Shown here one piece after another: positions 41,601 to 49,720 of a DNA stretch of 64,000 nucleotides. The number at the start of each line of letters is the position of its first letter. The first letter of the stretch is position 1. The notes beneath the pieces are model-generated. The model made no database searches and was not told the DNA's origin. It worked only from the letters and a program-made list of their open reading frames with translations. This DNA comes from Maritimibacter sp. 55A14 (GTDB lineage Bacteria > Pseudomonadota > Alphaproteobacteria > Rhodobacterales > Rhodobacteraceae): assembly GCF_003122205.1 (NCBI RefSeq), contig NZ_QEYE01000017.1:1-64000 (forward strand), given 5' to 3'. The translations under genes and the position numbers were made by a program.

Positions 41601-44099
41601 ATGAAGACCCACGTCAAGGCCCTAATCATCGGCGGCGGTGCCGTTGGCACGGGGATCGCCTATCACCTCGCGAAATTCGGCTGGAAGGATGTCGTGCTTC
41701 TGGAGCGCGACGAGCTGACCTCGGGCTCCACCTGGCACGCCGCGGGGCTACTGCCGCTCTTCAACATGAGCTACGCGGTCGGCCATATCCACGACTATTC
41801 GGTGAAGTTCTACAAAACGCTGGAGGAGGAAACCGGCCTCAATGCCGGATTCTCGGTCGTGGGCAACCTGCGCATGGCGCAGACCCAGGACCGCATGGAT
41901 GAGTACATGCTCTACGCCACCACGGCCGAGACGGTGGGCGTGCCCTATGAATGGCTGAGCCCCGCCGAGATCAAGGCGCGCTGGCCGCTGGTCAATACCG
42001 ACGACCTGAAGGGCGCGATCTTTCACCCGACCGACGGTTACATCAACCCCGCCGACGTGACGATGGCGATGGCCAAGGGCGCGCGTCAGCTCGGGGTGGA
42101 GATCATCCGCAAGCGCCAGGTCGACAGCTATGAATGGACCGGCTCGGAATGGATCGTGCGCGGCACGGTTATGACCGAGAAGGGCGGCAACCTCGTGCCG
42201 TCGGAGGAGACCTTCGAGATCCATGCCGAACATGTGGTCACCGCCACCGGCAACCATGCGCAGCGCACCGCGAAGCTGCTGGGCATCAGGAGCCCGGCGA
42301 TCCCGGTGGAACACCAGTTCATCGTGACCGAACCCGACCCCGCGCTGGTCGAGTACCGCAAGAGCCACGGCGAGCACCCCGTTCTGCGCGACGCCGACGC
42401 CAAGTGGTACGTGCGCGAGGAACGCGGCGGCTGGATCCTCGGGCCCTATGAATGGAACGCGCCCGCGCGGTTTGCCTATGGCGTGCCCGACAGTTTCCGC
42501 GCCGACCTTTTCCCGCTCGACCTGGAGCGGATCGAGGAGGAATACATGTCCATGATCCACCGCATTCCGTCCTCGGAAGAGGTGGGGCTGAAGGACGATT
42601 TCAACGGTCCGATCTGCTACACCCCCGACGGCAACCCGCTGGTCGGCCCGGCGCCGGGCCTGCGTAACATGTGGCTGGCCGAAGGTTTCTCCTTCGGGAT
42701 CACCGCCGCGGGCGGCACCGGCTATTACATGGCGCAGATGATGGTGGAGGGCGAGGCCGAGATCGACATGGCGTCGCTCGATCCCAAACGGTTCGGCGAC
42801 TGGATGACGACGGAATATGCCTGCCGCAAGAACGAGGAAGCCTATTCCCACGTCTATATCCTGCACTATCCCGACGAGGAGCGCGAAGCCTGCCGTCCGC
42901 TCAGGACCGCGCCGGTCTACGACCGCCAGAAGGCCGAGGGCGCGCAGTTCGGCTGCGTCAACGGCTGGGAGCGGCCCAACTATTACGGCCCCAAGGACGC
43001 GCCCGAGAGTTTCGACCATGACGGCCGCAGCTTCCGTCGCGGTGCCTGGTGGGAGTACACCAAGGCCGAGGCCGAAGCGGTGCGCAACGGCGCCGGGCTC
43101 TTCGATGCGACCGCGTTCACCAAGCATATCGTCCGCGGGCCGGGCGCGACGGCCTTCCTTGACTGGTTCACCTGCAACAGGCTGCCCAAGGTGGGCCGCA
43201 TCAACCTGACCTATGCGCTGACCGATGCGGGCACCACGCGCACCGAATATACCATCGTGCGGCGCGGCGAGGACGATTATTACCTCGTCTCCGCTGGTGC
43301 CTGGACCGCTTATGACAGCGACTGGCTGCGCAAGGCGGCCGAGGACAAGCGCGACGAATTCGGCTATGTCGAGATCCACGACGCCACGACACAATGGGGC
43401 GTCTTCGCCATCGCCGGACCGAAATCGCGCGACATCCTCAAGGAGATCGTCAAGGACGCCGATCCCGACACGGTGCTGGGCAACAAGCGCTTCCCCTGGC
43501 TTTCGATGCGCAATATCGAGCTGGGCATGTGCCCGGTGATGGCGGTGCGCGTGGCCTATACGGGCGAGTTGGGCTGGGAGTTGCACCACCCGATCGAGAT
43601 GTCGGCCTACCTGTGGGATCAACTCATGGCGGCGGGTGCGAAGCACGGGCTCAAGCTCTGCGGTGCGCGGGCGCAGAACTGGCTGCGGCAGGAGAAGAGC
43701 TATCGCGCCTTCGGCAACGAGCTGGGCCGCGACGCGACCCCGCTGGAGGCCGGGCTCGACCGCTTCATCGACATGTCCAAGGATTTCTGCGGCAAGGCCG
43801 CGATGGAGAAGACGGGCATCCGTTCGAAATGCGTAACCGTGCTGATCGACGGGCCGTCGGACGCCGATCCCTGGGGTCATGAGGCGCTCTATGACGGCGA
43901 TACCAAGGTTGGCCGGCTGACCTCCGGCGGCTGGTCGGTGGCCTTCGGGCGTCAGATCGGTATGGGCTATGTCGCACCGGACCTAGCCGAGGTCGGCACA
44001 AAGCTGAAGGTCAGGATGCTCGATCAGCTTTGGGATTGCGAAGTGGTCGAGGACAGCCCCTATGACCCGTCCAACGCGGTGATCCGCGTCGACGGCTGA
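41601..44099 (+). CDS. FAD-dependent GcvT-family dehydrogenase (dimethylglycine/sarcosine dehydrogenase-like)
   Basis: An 832-residue two-part enzyme. The N-terminal DAO/FAD domain begins KALIIGGGAVGTGIAYHLA, with the covalent-flavin-type region SGSTWHAAGLLPLF (His). The C-terminal half (about 440-832) is a GcvT aminomethyltransferase domain plus C-terminal barrel (GARAQNWLRQEKSYRAFGNELGRDATPLEAG and TSGGWSVAFGRQIGMGYV). It oxidatively demethylates N-methylated glycines and passes the one-carbon unit to tetrahydrofolate; the exact substrate is unclear. ATG at 41601 begins the FAD fold; a start at 41466 adds unlike sequence. Lone plus-strand gene with a strong terminator after it. Confidence 0.88.
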   Translation: MKTHVKALIIGGGAVGTGIAYHLAKFGWKDVVLLERDELTSGSTWHAAGLLPLFNMSYAVGHIHDYSVKFYKTLEEETGLNAGFSVVGNLRMAQTQDRMDEYMLYATTAETVGVPYEWLSPAEIKARWPLVNTDDLKGAIFHPTDGYINPADVTMAMAKGARQLGVEIIRKRQVDSYEWTGSEWIVRGTVMTEKGGNLVPSEETFEIHAEHVVTATGNHAQRTAKLLGIRSPAIPVEHQFIVTEPDPALVEYRKSHGEHPVLRDADAKWYVREERGGWILGPYEWNAPARFAYGVPDSFRADLFPLDLERIEEEYMSMIHRIPSSEEVGLKDDFNGPICYTPDGNPLVGPAPGLRNMWLAEGFSFGITAAGGTGYYMAQMMVEGEAEIDMASLDPKRFGDWMTTEYACRKNEEAYSHVYILHYPDEEREACRPLRTAPVYDRQKAEGAQFGCVNGWERPNYYGPKDAPESFDHDGRSFRRGAWWEYTKAEAEAVRNGAGLFDATAFTKHIVRGPGATAFLDWFTCNRLPKVGRINLTYALTDAGTTRTEYTIVRRGEDDYYLVSAGAWTAYDSDWLRKAAEDKRDEFGYVEIHDATTQWGVFAIAGPKSRDILKEIVKDADPDTVLGNKRFPWLSMRNIELGMCPVMAVRVAYTGELGWELHHPIEMSAYLWDQLMAAGAKHGLKLCGARAQNWLRQEKSYRAFGNELGRDATPLEAGLDRFIDMSKDFCGKAAMEKTGIRSKCVTVLIDGPSDADPWGHEALYDGDTKVGRLTSGGWSVAFGRQIGMGYVAPDLAEVGTKLKVRMLDQLWDCEVVEDSPYDPSNAVIRVDG

Positions 44100-44108
44100 G
44101 CGTGGATT

Positions 44109-44145
44109 GCACCCGGCCCCGGACAGAGCGTCCGGGGCCGGGTGC
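44109..44145. terminator. Bidirectional hairpin terminator between the GcvT-family gene and gph
   Basis: Arms of 16 bases pair perfectly (44109-44124 with 44130-44145) around a five-base loop. It sits between convergent genes and is one of the longest perfect stems in the window. No T-run follows, so termination may depend on the stem or on Rho. Confidence 0.8.
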
Positions 44146-44154
44146 CCCACGGGC

Positions 44155-44805
44155 TCAAAGCGCGGCGGCGATGGCGGGCAGGTCACTGAATTCCGCGAAG
44201 AGCGCGCTGTGCGGGATGCCCGCCACCGGACCCTTGCGATAACCTTCGGTAAAGAGCGCGAAGGGCGCGCCCGCGGCTTGTGCGGTCTCGGCGTCGATCT
44301 CGCTGTCGCCCACGAAAAGGCAGGCGCGGGCCTTCAGGCCGGTCATCGCATGGCGCAGCGGCGCGGGGTCGGGCTTGCGCACCACCAGCGTGTCGCCGCC
44401 CACGACGGTCGCGAAAAAGGCATCCAGCCCGAAATGGCGCAGCACCGAAAGTGTGGGCGCATGGGGCTTGTTGGTGCAGAGCCCCAGCGGATGGCCCGCC
44501 GCGCGCAACTCATCCAACGCCGCTTCCACGCCGGGATAGAGCCGGGTCAACTGCACCGCGCCCTCATAGCGCGCGATGAAGGCCTTCGTCAGCCGGGTGT
44601 GGTTCTCTGGTGCCTCGGAAATTCCGCGCGCGGCCATCATGCGGCTGACGAAGGCGCCCGCGCCGTTACCGATGAAACTGCGCGCCTCGGCGAAGGTCAG
44701 GGGCGGCAGGCCCTCCTCGGCCAGCACCGCGTTGCCCACGCCGTGAATGTCGGGCGCGCTGTCGATCAGCGTGCCGTCCAGATCGAAGATGATGGGCAGG
44801 CTCAC
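44155..44805 (-). CDS. gph: Phosphoglycolate phosphatase-like HAD hydrolase
   Basis: A 216-residue HAD-superfamily phosphatase. Motif I is FDLDGTLIDSAPDIHG, motif II is in LCTNKPH, and motif III/IV is VGDSEIDAETAQAAG. The D-x-D-x-T nucleophile is intact. Phosphoglycolate phosphatase activity is the likely role, removing 2-phosphoglycolate. It overlaps the epimerase gene rpe by 4 bases; rpe-gph is a common arrangement in Proteobacteria, and this supports the symbol. Confidence 0.9.
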   Translation of the reverse strand: MSLPIIFDLDGTLIDSAPDIHGVGNAVLAEEGLPPLTFAEARSFIGNGAGAFVSRMMAARGISEAPENHTRLTKAFIARYEGAVQLTRLYPGVEAALDELRAAGHPLGLCTNKPHAPTLSVLRHFGLDAFFATVVGGDTLVVRKPDPAPLRHAMTGLKARACLFVGDSEIDAETAQAAGAPFALFTEGYRKGPVAGIPHSALFAEFSDLPAIAAAL

Positions 44806-45506
44806 TCGGCGGCGGCCTGCGTCGCGGTTTCGGCGGCCTTGCGTATGGCGCGGATATTCGCGCCGTAGGGCGCCGGGTCGGCCACCGATCCGCCCTTGAA
44901 GACGGCGGAACCCGCGACCAGCACATCCGCGCCTGCCGCCGCCACCCGCGGGGCGGTCTCGGGCGTCACGCCGCCGTCGATCTCGATATGCACGGGCCGG
45001 TCGCCGATCATCGCGCGCAACTGCCGGATCTTTTCGATCTGCGAGTCGATGAATTTCTGCCCCCCGAAGCCGGGATTGACCGTCATTACGCAGATCAGGT
45101 CGACCATGTCGAGAAGCGGCTCGGCCACACTGGCAGGCGTTCCGGGGTTGAGCGCGAGCCCCGCCTTCGCGCCGGTGGCGCGGATTGCCTGAAGCGTGCG
45201 GTGGGTGTGGGGGCCGGCCTCGGCATGGGCGGTGATGATGTCCGCGCCGGCCTCGGCGAAAGCCTCGATATAGGGATCGACCGGCGCGATCATCAGATGC
45301 ACGTCCATCACGGTCGTCACATGGCGGCGGATCGCCTTGACCAGCGGCGGGCCGAAGGTCAGGTTGGGCACGAAATGCCCGTCCATCACATCGACATGCA
45401 CCCAGTCGCAGTCCTGCGCCTCGATGGCTTCGATTTCCCTGCCGAAATCGGCGAAATCGGCGGACAGGATCGATGGGGCTATCTTGATCGAGCGGGTGAA
45501 GGTCAT
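44802..45506 (-). CDS. rpe: Ribulose-phosphate 3-epimerase
   Basis: A 234-residue TIM-barrel enzyme. KIAPSILSADFADFGREI is the N-terminal hallmark, VHVDVMDGHFVPNLTFGPP has the metal ligands, MTVNPGFGGQKFI the phosphate-binding loop, and EIDGGVTPETA the second metal site. It interconverts ribulose-5-phosphate and xylulose-5-phosphate in the pentose phosphate and Calvin pathways. First gene of the rpe-gph pair. Confidence 0.95.
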   Translation of the reverse strand: MTFTRSIKIAPSILSADFADFGREIEAIEAQDCDWVHVDVMDGHFVPNLTFGPPLVKAIRRHVTTVMDVHLMIAPVDPYIEAFAEAGADIITAHAEAGPHTHRTLQAIRATGAKAGLALNPGTPASVAEPLLDMVDLICVMTVNPGFGGQKFIDSQIEKIRQLRAMIGDRPVHIEIDGGVTPETAPRVAAAGADVLVAGSAVFKGGSVADPAPYGANIRAIRKAAETATQAAAE

Positions 45507-45543
45507 GGCGGCAGCCCTTTCGAACGATGCAGCGGAAACGATA

Positions 45544-45567
45544 CAGGCGGGACCGGAGCCCCGCCTG
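45544..45567. terminator. Hairpin terminator between the TRAP operon and rpe
   Basis: CAGGCGGG (45544-45551) pairs with CCCGCCTG (45560-45567) around an eight-base loop. The site separates the stop region of the TRAP large-permease gene upstream from the start of rpe; on the minus strand it is followed by TATCGTTTC, so it would end transcripts of the TRAP operon. Confidence 0.55.
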
Positions 45568-45612
45568 CGTGAGTCTCTCCGTTGGGCCGCGTCTTAGCAG
45601 CCCCGGCGCGGA

Positions 45613-46968
45613 TCAGCCATAGACCAGTTCAGGCAACCAGGTGATGACCTGCGGGAAGAGCATGCAGATCGCCAGCCCGACCAGTTGCAGGAACAGGAAG
45701 GGTAGGGCGGACCGGAAGATGTCTGACATCGGGATCTCCTCGGGCGCCACGCCGCGCAGGTAGAAGAGCGCATAGCCGAAGGGCGGCGACAGGAAGCTCA
45801 TCTGCATGTTCACCAGGTAGAGCACGCCGAACCACAGCACCAGGTCGTCGGGGTTGTCGAAGCCGAAAGCCTCCGCGCCAAGCGCCTTGATGATCGGCAC
45901 GAAGATCGGAACCGCCAGCAGCAGGATACCCACCCAGTCCAGGAACATGCCCAGAACGATGAGGATCACCTGCATCATGATCAGGATGCCCCAGGGGCCC
46001 ATGCCGGTCGCCGCCAGGCTTTCCTGAACGAATTGCTGCCCGCCTTCGAGTACGTAGAGCCCGACGAAGATCGTCGCGCCGAACATGATCCAGATCACCA
46101 TGGCCGAGGCTTTCAGCGTCGTGATCGAGGCTTCACGCACGGTCTGCCAGTCCAGCTTGCGGTGGATGGCCGCCACGATGAAGGCGCCGAACGTGCCGAT
46201 GCCCGCGGCCTCCACCGGGGTGGCGACGCCGGTGAAGATGACGCCCAGCACCACCACGATCAGCATCAGGGGTGCCGCCATGTTGCCCAGCAGCCGCAGC
46301 TTCTCGGCGTTGCTCACGCGCTCCTCCACCGGGATCGGCGGGCCCTTGCGCGGGTCGATGTAGCACATCACCGTGACATAGAGAATGTAGAAGCCCGACA
46401 GCATCAGGCCCGGCAGCACCGCGCCGATGAATAGCTCGCCCACCGACTGTTCCGCGACCACGGCATAGATGATCGCCAGGATCGAGGGCGGGATCAGGAT
46501 GCCCAGCGTTCCGCCGGCCATGATCGAGCCCATCGCGATCTTCGGGTCGTAATGGCGCTTGAGCATCGCGGGCAGGGCGATGATGCCCATCGTCACCACC
46601 GCCGCGCCGATCACCCCCACCATCGCGGCCAGGATCGTCGAGGCGATGATCGTAGCCGAGGCCAGGCCCCCCTGCACACCGCCCAGAAGCTTGTAGATGA
46701 CGTCGAACATCTCGTTGATGATCCCCGCCCTTTCCAGCATCGCGGCCAGGAAAATGAAGAGTGGAATGGCCGATAGCTGATAATTCGTCATCAGCGGGAA
46801 TATTCGGCTCGGCACGATGTTGAGCGCGCGCTCGTCGCCCAGCACGAAGAGGAACACGCAGGCCAGCCCGCCGGTCACGAAGGCCAGCGGCAGGCCCGCC
46901 ATCAGCAGCACCAGAAGGCTGCCGAACATGATGAGCGTCAGAAGCTCGATCGAAATGTCGATACCCAT
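45613..46968 (-). CDS. TRAP transporter large permease, DctM type
   Basis: A 451-residue membrane protein with about 12 helices. Typical DctM features are LPLAFVTGGLACVFLFVLGD at the start, GSIMAGGTLGILIPPSILAIIYA (about 148-170), and LYLVNMQMSFLSPPFGYALFYLRG near the end. It is the ion-coupled translocating subunit of a TRAP importer. Its start lies three bases after the small-permease stop, so it is translated with it. The substrate depends on the binding protein. Confidence 0.9.
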   Translation of the reverse strand: MGIDISIELLTLIMFGSLLVLLMAGLPLAFVTGGLACVFLFVLGDERALNIVPSRIFPLMTNYQLSAIPLFIFLAAMLERAGIINEMFDVIYKLLGGVQGGLASATIIASTILAAMVGVIGAAVVTMGIIALPAMLKRHYDPKIAMGSIMAGGTLGILIPPSILAIIYAVVAEQSVGELFIGAVLPGLMLSGFYILYVTVMCYIDPRKGPPIPVEERVSNAEKLRLLGNMAAPLMLIVVVLGVIFTGVATPVEAAGIGTFGAFIVAAIHRKLDWQTVREASITTLKASAMVIWIMFGATIFVGLYVLEGGQQFVQESLAATGMGPWGILIMMQVILIVLGMFLDWVGILLLAVPIFVPIIKALGAEAFGFDNPDDLVLWFGVLYLVNMQMSFLSPPFGYALFYLRGVAPEEIPMSDIFRSALPFLFLQLVGLAICMLFPQVITWLPELVYG

Positions 46969-46971
46969 CCG

Positions 46972-48297
46972 TCAGTTCCCCCGCGCGATTTCGCGAACGT
47001 CCTTGGCGAGCTTCGAGATGCCCTGAAGCACCAGAAGCAGTCCGCCCAGGACCATTACCCATTTCATCGGCCAGAGCGGCACTTCCCATTCGTTGAAGCT
47101 GATCTCGCCCCAGCGGATCGCCGGGTCGGTCCAATCGCTCAGCGACAGGCTGCCCAGCATCGTGCCCAGCCCGATCTCGCCGCGCGCCCAGTCGGATATG
47201 ACCGCGTTTCCGGACGGCACCGCGATGGCGTCCATCGCGAAAATCCAGGAGGTCACCAGCAAGGTGCCGGCGAAAATGAAGAAGAAGACCGACGTGGCCA
47301 GGTCGACGATGGCCTTGTTCTTGCGCCGCATCGGGGCATAGAAGATGTCCACCCGTACATGGGTTTCGGTCAGCATCGCATAGGAGCCGGCGATCAAATA
47401 CTGCATGCCGAACATCAGATACATCGCCTCATGCGCCCAGTTCGTGGGGCTGTTGAAGACGTAGCGCGCGATGACCTCGTAATAGTAGACGAAGACTGCG
47501 ATTACGGCCCAGTAGCTGACGAATTCACCGCAGAAGAGCGAGAGCCGGTCGATCCAGTTCTCCGCGTATTCGCTGTCGTGCCTCGGGCTGTCTTCCTCCT
47601 CAAGGGCCCGCAGCGCGCGCTCCTCGTCGCTGATCTCCTCCGCCTCGGGCAGGGTCGCATTGGCGCGGCGCACCATGCCGGGCATCAGCAGCAGGTCGGC
47701 CGCCAGCATGGCCAGGATCAGGAAGAAGGCATAGCGCGCGGCGTTCGACCAGAAGGCGCGGCGCTCGCCGGCGTCCTCGGCCACCGGGCGGGCGGCTTCC
47801 AGGTCCGCGCGCGACCTTTCCAGCCGCGCTTCGCCGGTCTCGATCTGCCTCTGCGACCGTTCCAACCGGCGCTCGGCGGAGCGTTCCGCGAAGGAGCCGG
47901 GCTCGACCTGCGCCAGTTCCGCCTCCAGCTTTTCGACATCCGCGCGGGCGCTTTCGATCCGGGGTTCTTCCCGTGCGATCGTGCTCTGCGCGACGCGAAG
48001 CAGGTTGTTCGCGTCCGACTGTTCGCTGCGGGCATCGCGCTCGTAGCCGTTGGCTGCAAGGATGAAGATGAAGATCGGCAGGAATACGAGGCCCAGAAGG
48101 TTCTTGAGATAGAACCGGTGCAGGCCGACGATGCCGCCGGTGACGAGGATCAGGTAGCCCAGGGCGACCGAATAGGTGCGCCGGGCGGGTTTCGGACGTC
48201 GCGACAGTATCATCGCCACGATGGGAAAGACGATCAGTCCGACCCAGTAGAACCAATGCGGCAGCGTGAAGCTGAGACCAGGCATGCGGGCATCCAA
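46972..48297 (-). CDS. TRAP transporter small permease (DctQ) fused to an N-terminal TM2-like and coiled-coil module
   Basis: A 441-residue protein; DctQ subunits are usually 160-220 residues. The C-terminal 220 residues are DctQ-like (FVYYYEVIARYVFNSPTNWAHEAMYLMFGMQYLI, then ETHVRVDIFYAPMRRKNKAI). Ahead of this is an extra part: two membrane segments, a TM2-like GGIVGLHRFYLKNLLGLVFLPIF (about 54-76), a charged coiled coil (about 105-165: EPRIESARADVEKLEAELAQ...), and another membrane segment. The role of the extension is unknown. It overlaps nothing and lies between dctP and dctM-type genes. Confidence 0.85.
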   Translation of the reverse strand: MDARMPGLSFTLPHWFYWVGLIVFPIVAMILSRRPKPARRTYSVALGYLILVTGGIVGLHRFYLKNLLGLVFLPIFIFILAANGYERDARSEQSDANNLLRVAQSTIAREEPRIESARADVEKLEAELAQVEPGSFAERSAERRLERSQRQIETGEARLERSRADLEAARPVAEDAGERRAFWSNAARYAFFLILAMLAADLLLMPGMVRRANATLPEAEEISDEERALRALEEEDSPRHDSEYAENWIDRLSLFCGEFVSYWAVIAVFVYYYEVIARYVFNSPTNWAHEAMYLMFGMQYLIAGSYAMLTETHVRVDIFYAPMRRKNKAIVDLATSVFFFIFAGTLLVTSWIFAMDAIAVPSGNAVISDWARGEIGLGTMLGSLSLSDWTDPAIRWGEISFNEWEVPLWPMKWVMVLGGLLLVLQGISKLAKDVREIARGN

Positions 48298-48321
48298 TGT
48301 TTTCTAGCGGGTTCTTGTGTC

Positions 48322-48352
48322 ACCGCCCGCCCCGACAGGCGGGGCGGGCGGT
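48322..48352. terminator. Long hairpin between TRAP binding-protein and small-permease genes
   Basis: ACCGCCCGCCCCG (48322-48334) pairs with CGGGGCGGGCGGT (48340-48352), a perfect 13-bp stem with a five-base loop. It lies in the 91-base gap after the binding-protein stop. It could act as an attenuator or 3' stabiliser, so that the periplasmic protein is made in excess over the permease. Confidence 0.7.
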
Positions 48353-48388
48353 CTATGGCCGCAGCGGCGGCCGGTTCCTCATAACCGA

Positions 48389-49489
48389 TCAGAGATCGAG
48401 CGTCAGCCCCTCGGTCTGCGCCGGGTCCACGTAGCCCAGCGAGCCGGACTGCATGTAGTCGAGCTGGATCTTGAAGATTCGCGCCGCATCGGGATCGCGG
48501 TTGGCATATTTGAACCAGATCGGCACCGCGACCTCGGTCATCAGCTCCACGTCGTCCTGCGTCAGGCGCGTCACTTCGGTGCCGTCGGCCTCGAACTTGC
48601 CCCAAGCTTCCTGGTCGGCGGCCTGGATCGCGGCATGGTGCATGTCCGAATAGACATGGGTTTCCATTTCCACGAACTGCTGCATTTCCGGGCTCAGCGC
48701 GTCCCAGGCGGCCTGGCCCACGGTGATGTCCATGAGGTCGACCGGCTGGTAAAGCGACATGAAGCCCGGAGGGCCCATCGAGATATACTTGGTCACCTGG
48801 CTGAAGCCGAGCGAGTAGTTCACCGCCGGACCCACGTAGTCGGCCACGTCGATGGTGCCCTTCTCCAGCGCCGGGAAGATCTCGGAGCCCGGAAGCACGG
48901 TGGTTTCCGCCCCGATTTCGGTAAAGACTTCGGCCACCATGCCGCCCGGCAGGCGCATCTTGCGGCCGCGGAAGTCGTCGATTGACCGGATCGGAACCTT
49001 GGAGTGGATGATGTTCGGGCCGTGATGGACCGGACCCACGAAATACATACCCTGCTTGGCATAAAGCTCGCGCGCGATCTCCAGCCCGCCGAGGCCGTAG
49101 AAGAACACGTCCCACTCATGCGGGTTGCGCAGGCCCAGCGGATAGCTGGTCAGGAAGGTCGCGGCGGGAATGATGCCCTGAGCATAGATCGTGAACGGGT
49201 TCACGGCGTCGAGCACGCCGTTCTTCACCGCGTCGAAAAGCTGGAAATCGCCCACGACGTCATTTGCGCCGAAGGGCTGGAAGGCCAGTTCGCCGCCGGT
49301 CTTTTCGGCAATCGTGCCGCACCAGTCCTTGAAAATCTGAAGGCCGGCGCCGCCGGGCCAGGAGGTCTGGATCTTCCAGGTCGTGCCGTTGGCCTGCGCG
49401 CCGGCCACATGCGGTGCGGCAAGCGCGGCCGCCCCGGCTCCGGCGAATTTCAGCATCGCGCCGCGGCGCGTTGTCAGTGATGTCTTCAT
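48389..49489 (-). CDS. TRAP transporter substrate-binding protein, DctP family
   Basis: A 366-residue periplasmic protein with a twin-arginine-like signal (TTRRGAMLKFAGAGAAALAAPHVAGAQ). The mature part starts TTWKIQTSWPGGAGLQIFKDW. The DctP fold is visible in IPIRSIDDFRGRKMRLPGGM, where the conserved arginine contacts a carboxylate ligand. Resembles the keto-acid/TakP group more than the short ectoine binders, but the ligand is not certain. Two ATGs are near; the one at 49489 was chosen because GGGAGG lies six bases upstream. First gene of the three-gene TRAP operon. Confidence 0.88.
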   Translation of the reverse strand: MKTSLTTRRGAMLKFAGAGAAALAAPHVAGAQANGTTWKIQTSWPGGAGLQIFKDWCGTIAEKTGGELAFQPFGANDVVGDFQLFDAVKNGVLDAVNPFTIYAQGIIPAATFLTSYPLGLRNPHEWDVFFYGLGGLEIARELYAKQGMYFVGPVHHGPNIIHSKVPIRSIDDFRGRKMRLPGGMVAEVFTEIGAETTVLPGSEIFPALEKGTIDVADYVGPAVNYSLGFSQVTKYISMGPPGFMSLYQPVDLMDITVGQAAWDALSPEMQQFVEMETHVYSDMHHAAIQAADQEAWGKFEADGTEVTRLTQDDVELMTEVAVPIWFKYANRDPDAARIFKIQLDYMQSGSLGYVDPAQTEGLTLDL

Positions 49490-49658
49490 GGTCATCCTCC
49501 CGTTTGAGTCGGCTTTGGCAGCCGCGCTTGCGTCGCGCAGCCCTCGCCGGGCGATCATAACGTGAGCGGTGGTAATTGGTAATATTATTTTTCCAATAAC
49601 GCCGTGATTCCGGATTTTCTTTCACCGTCAGTCGGTTAGTGCGCCGGCTATGAAAATA

Positions 49659-49686
49659 CGGCCAGCCTCCGGCGGGAGACTGGCCG
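49659..49686 (-). terminator. Terminator after the aminotransferase gene
   Basis: CGGCCAG (49659-49665) pairs with CTGGCCG (49680-49686) and an inner CTCC/GGAG adds more pairs. On the minus strand the stem is followed by TATTTTC. It would end the doeX-like/dehydrogenase/aminotransferase transcripts before the TRAP genes. Confidence 0.65.
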
Positions 49687-49720
49687 ATTCGACGCGGTTT
49701 TTGTGTCCCGTTGCGGCGGG

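Noticed and set aside
41748-43880. 710-codon minus-strand ORF opposite the GcvT-family dehydrogenase
   Set aside because: Shadow; the plus-strand protein has complete FAD and GcvT motifs.
48389-49489. Naming the TRAP transporter UehABC (ectoine importer)
   Set aside because: Near the doe-like genes, but the binding protein looks more like the keto-acid group and a terminator separates the units.
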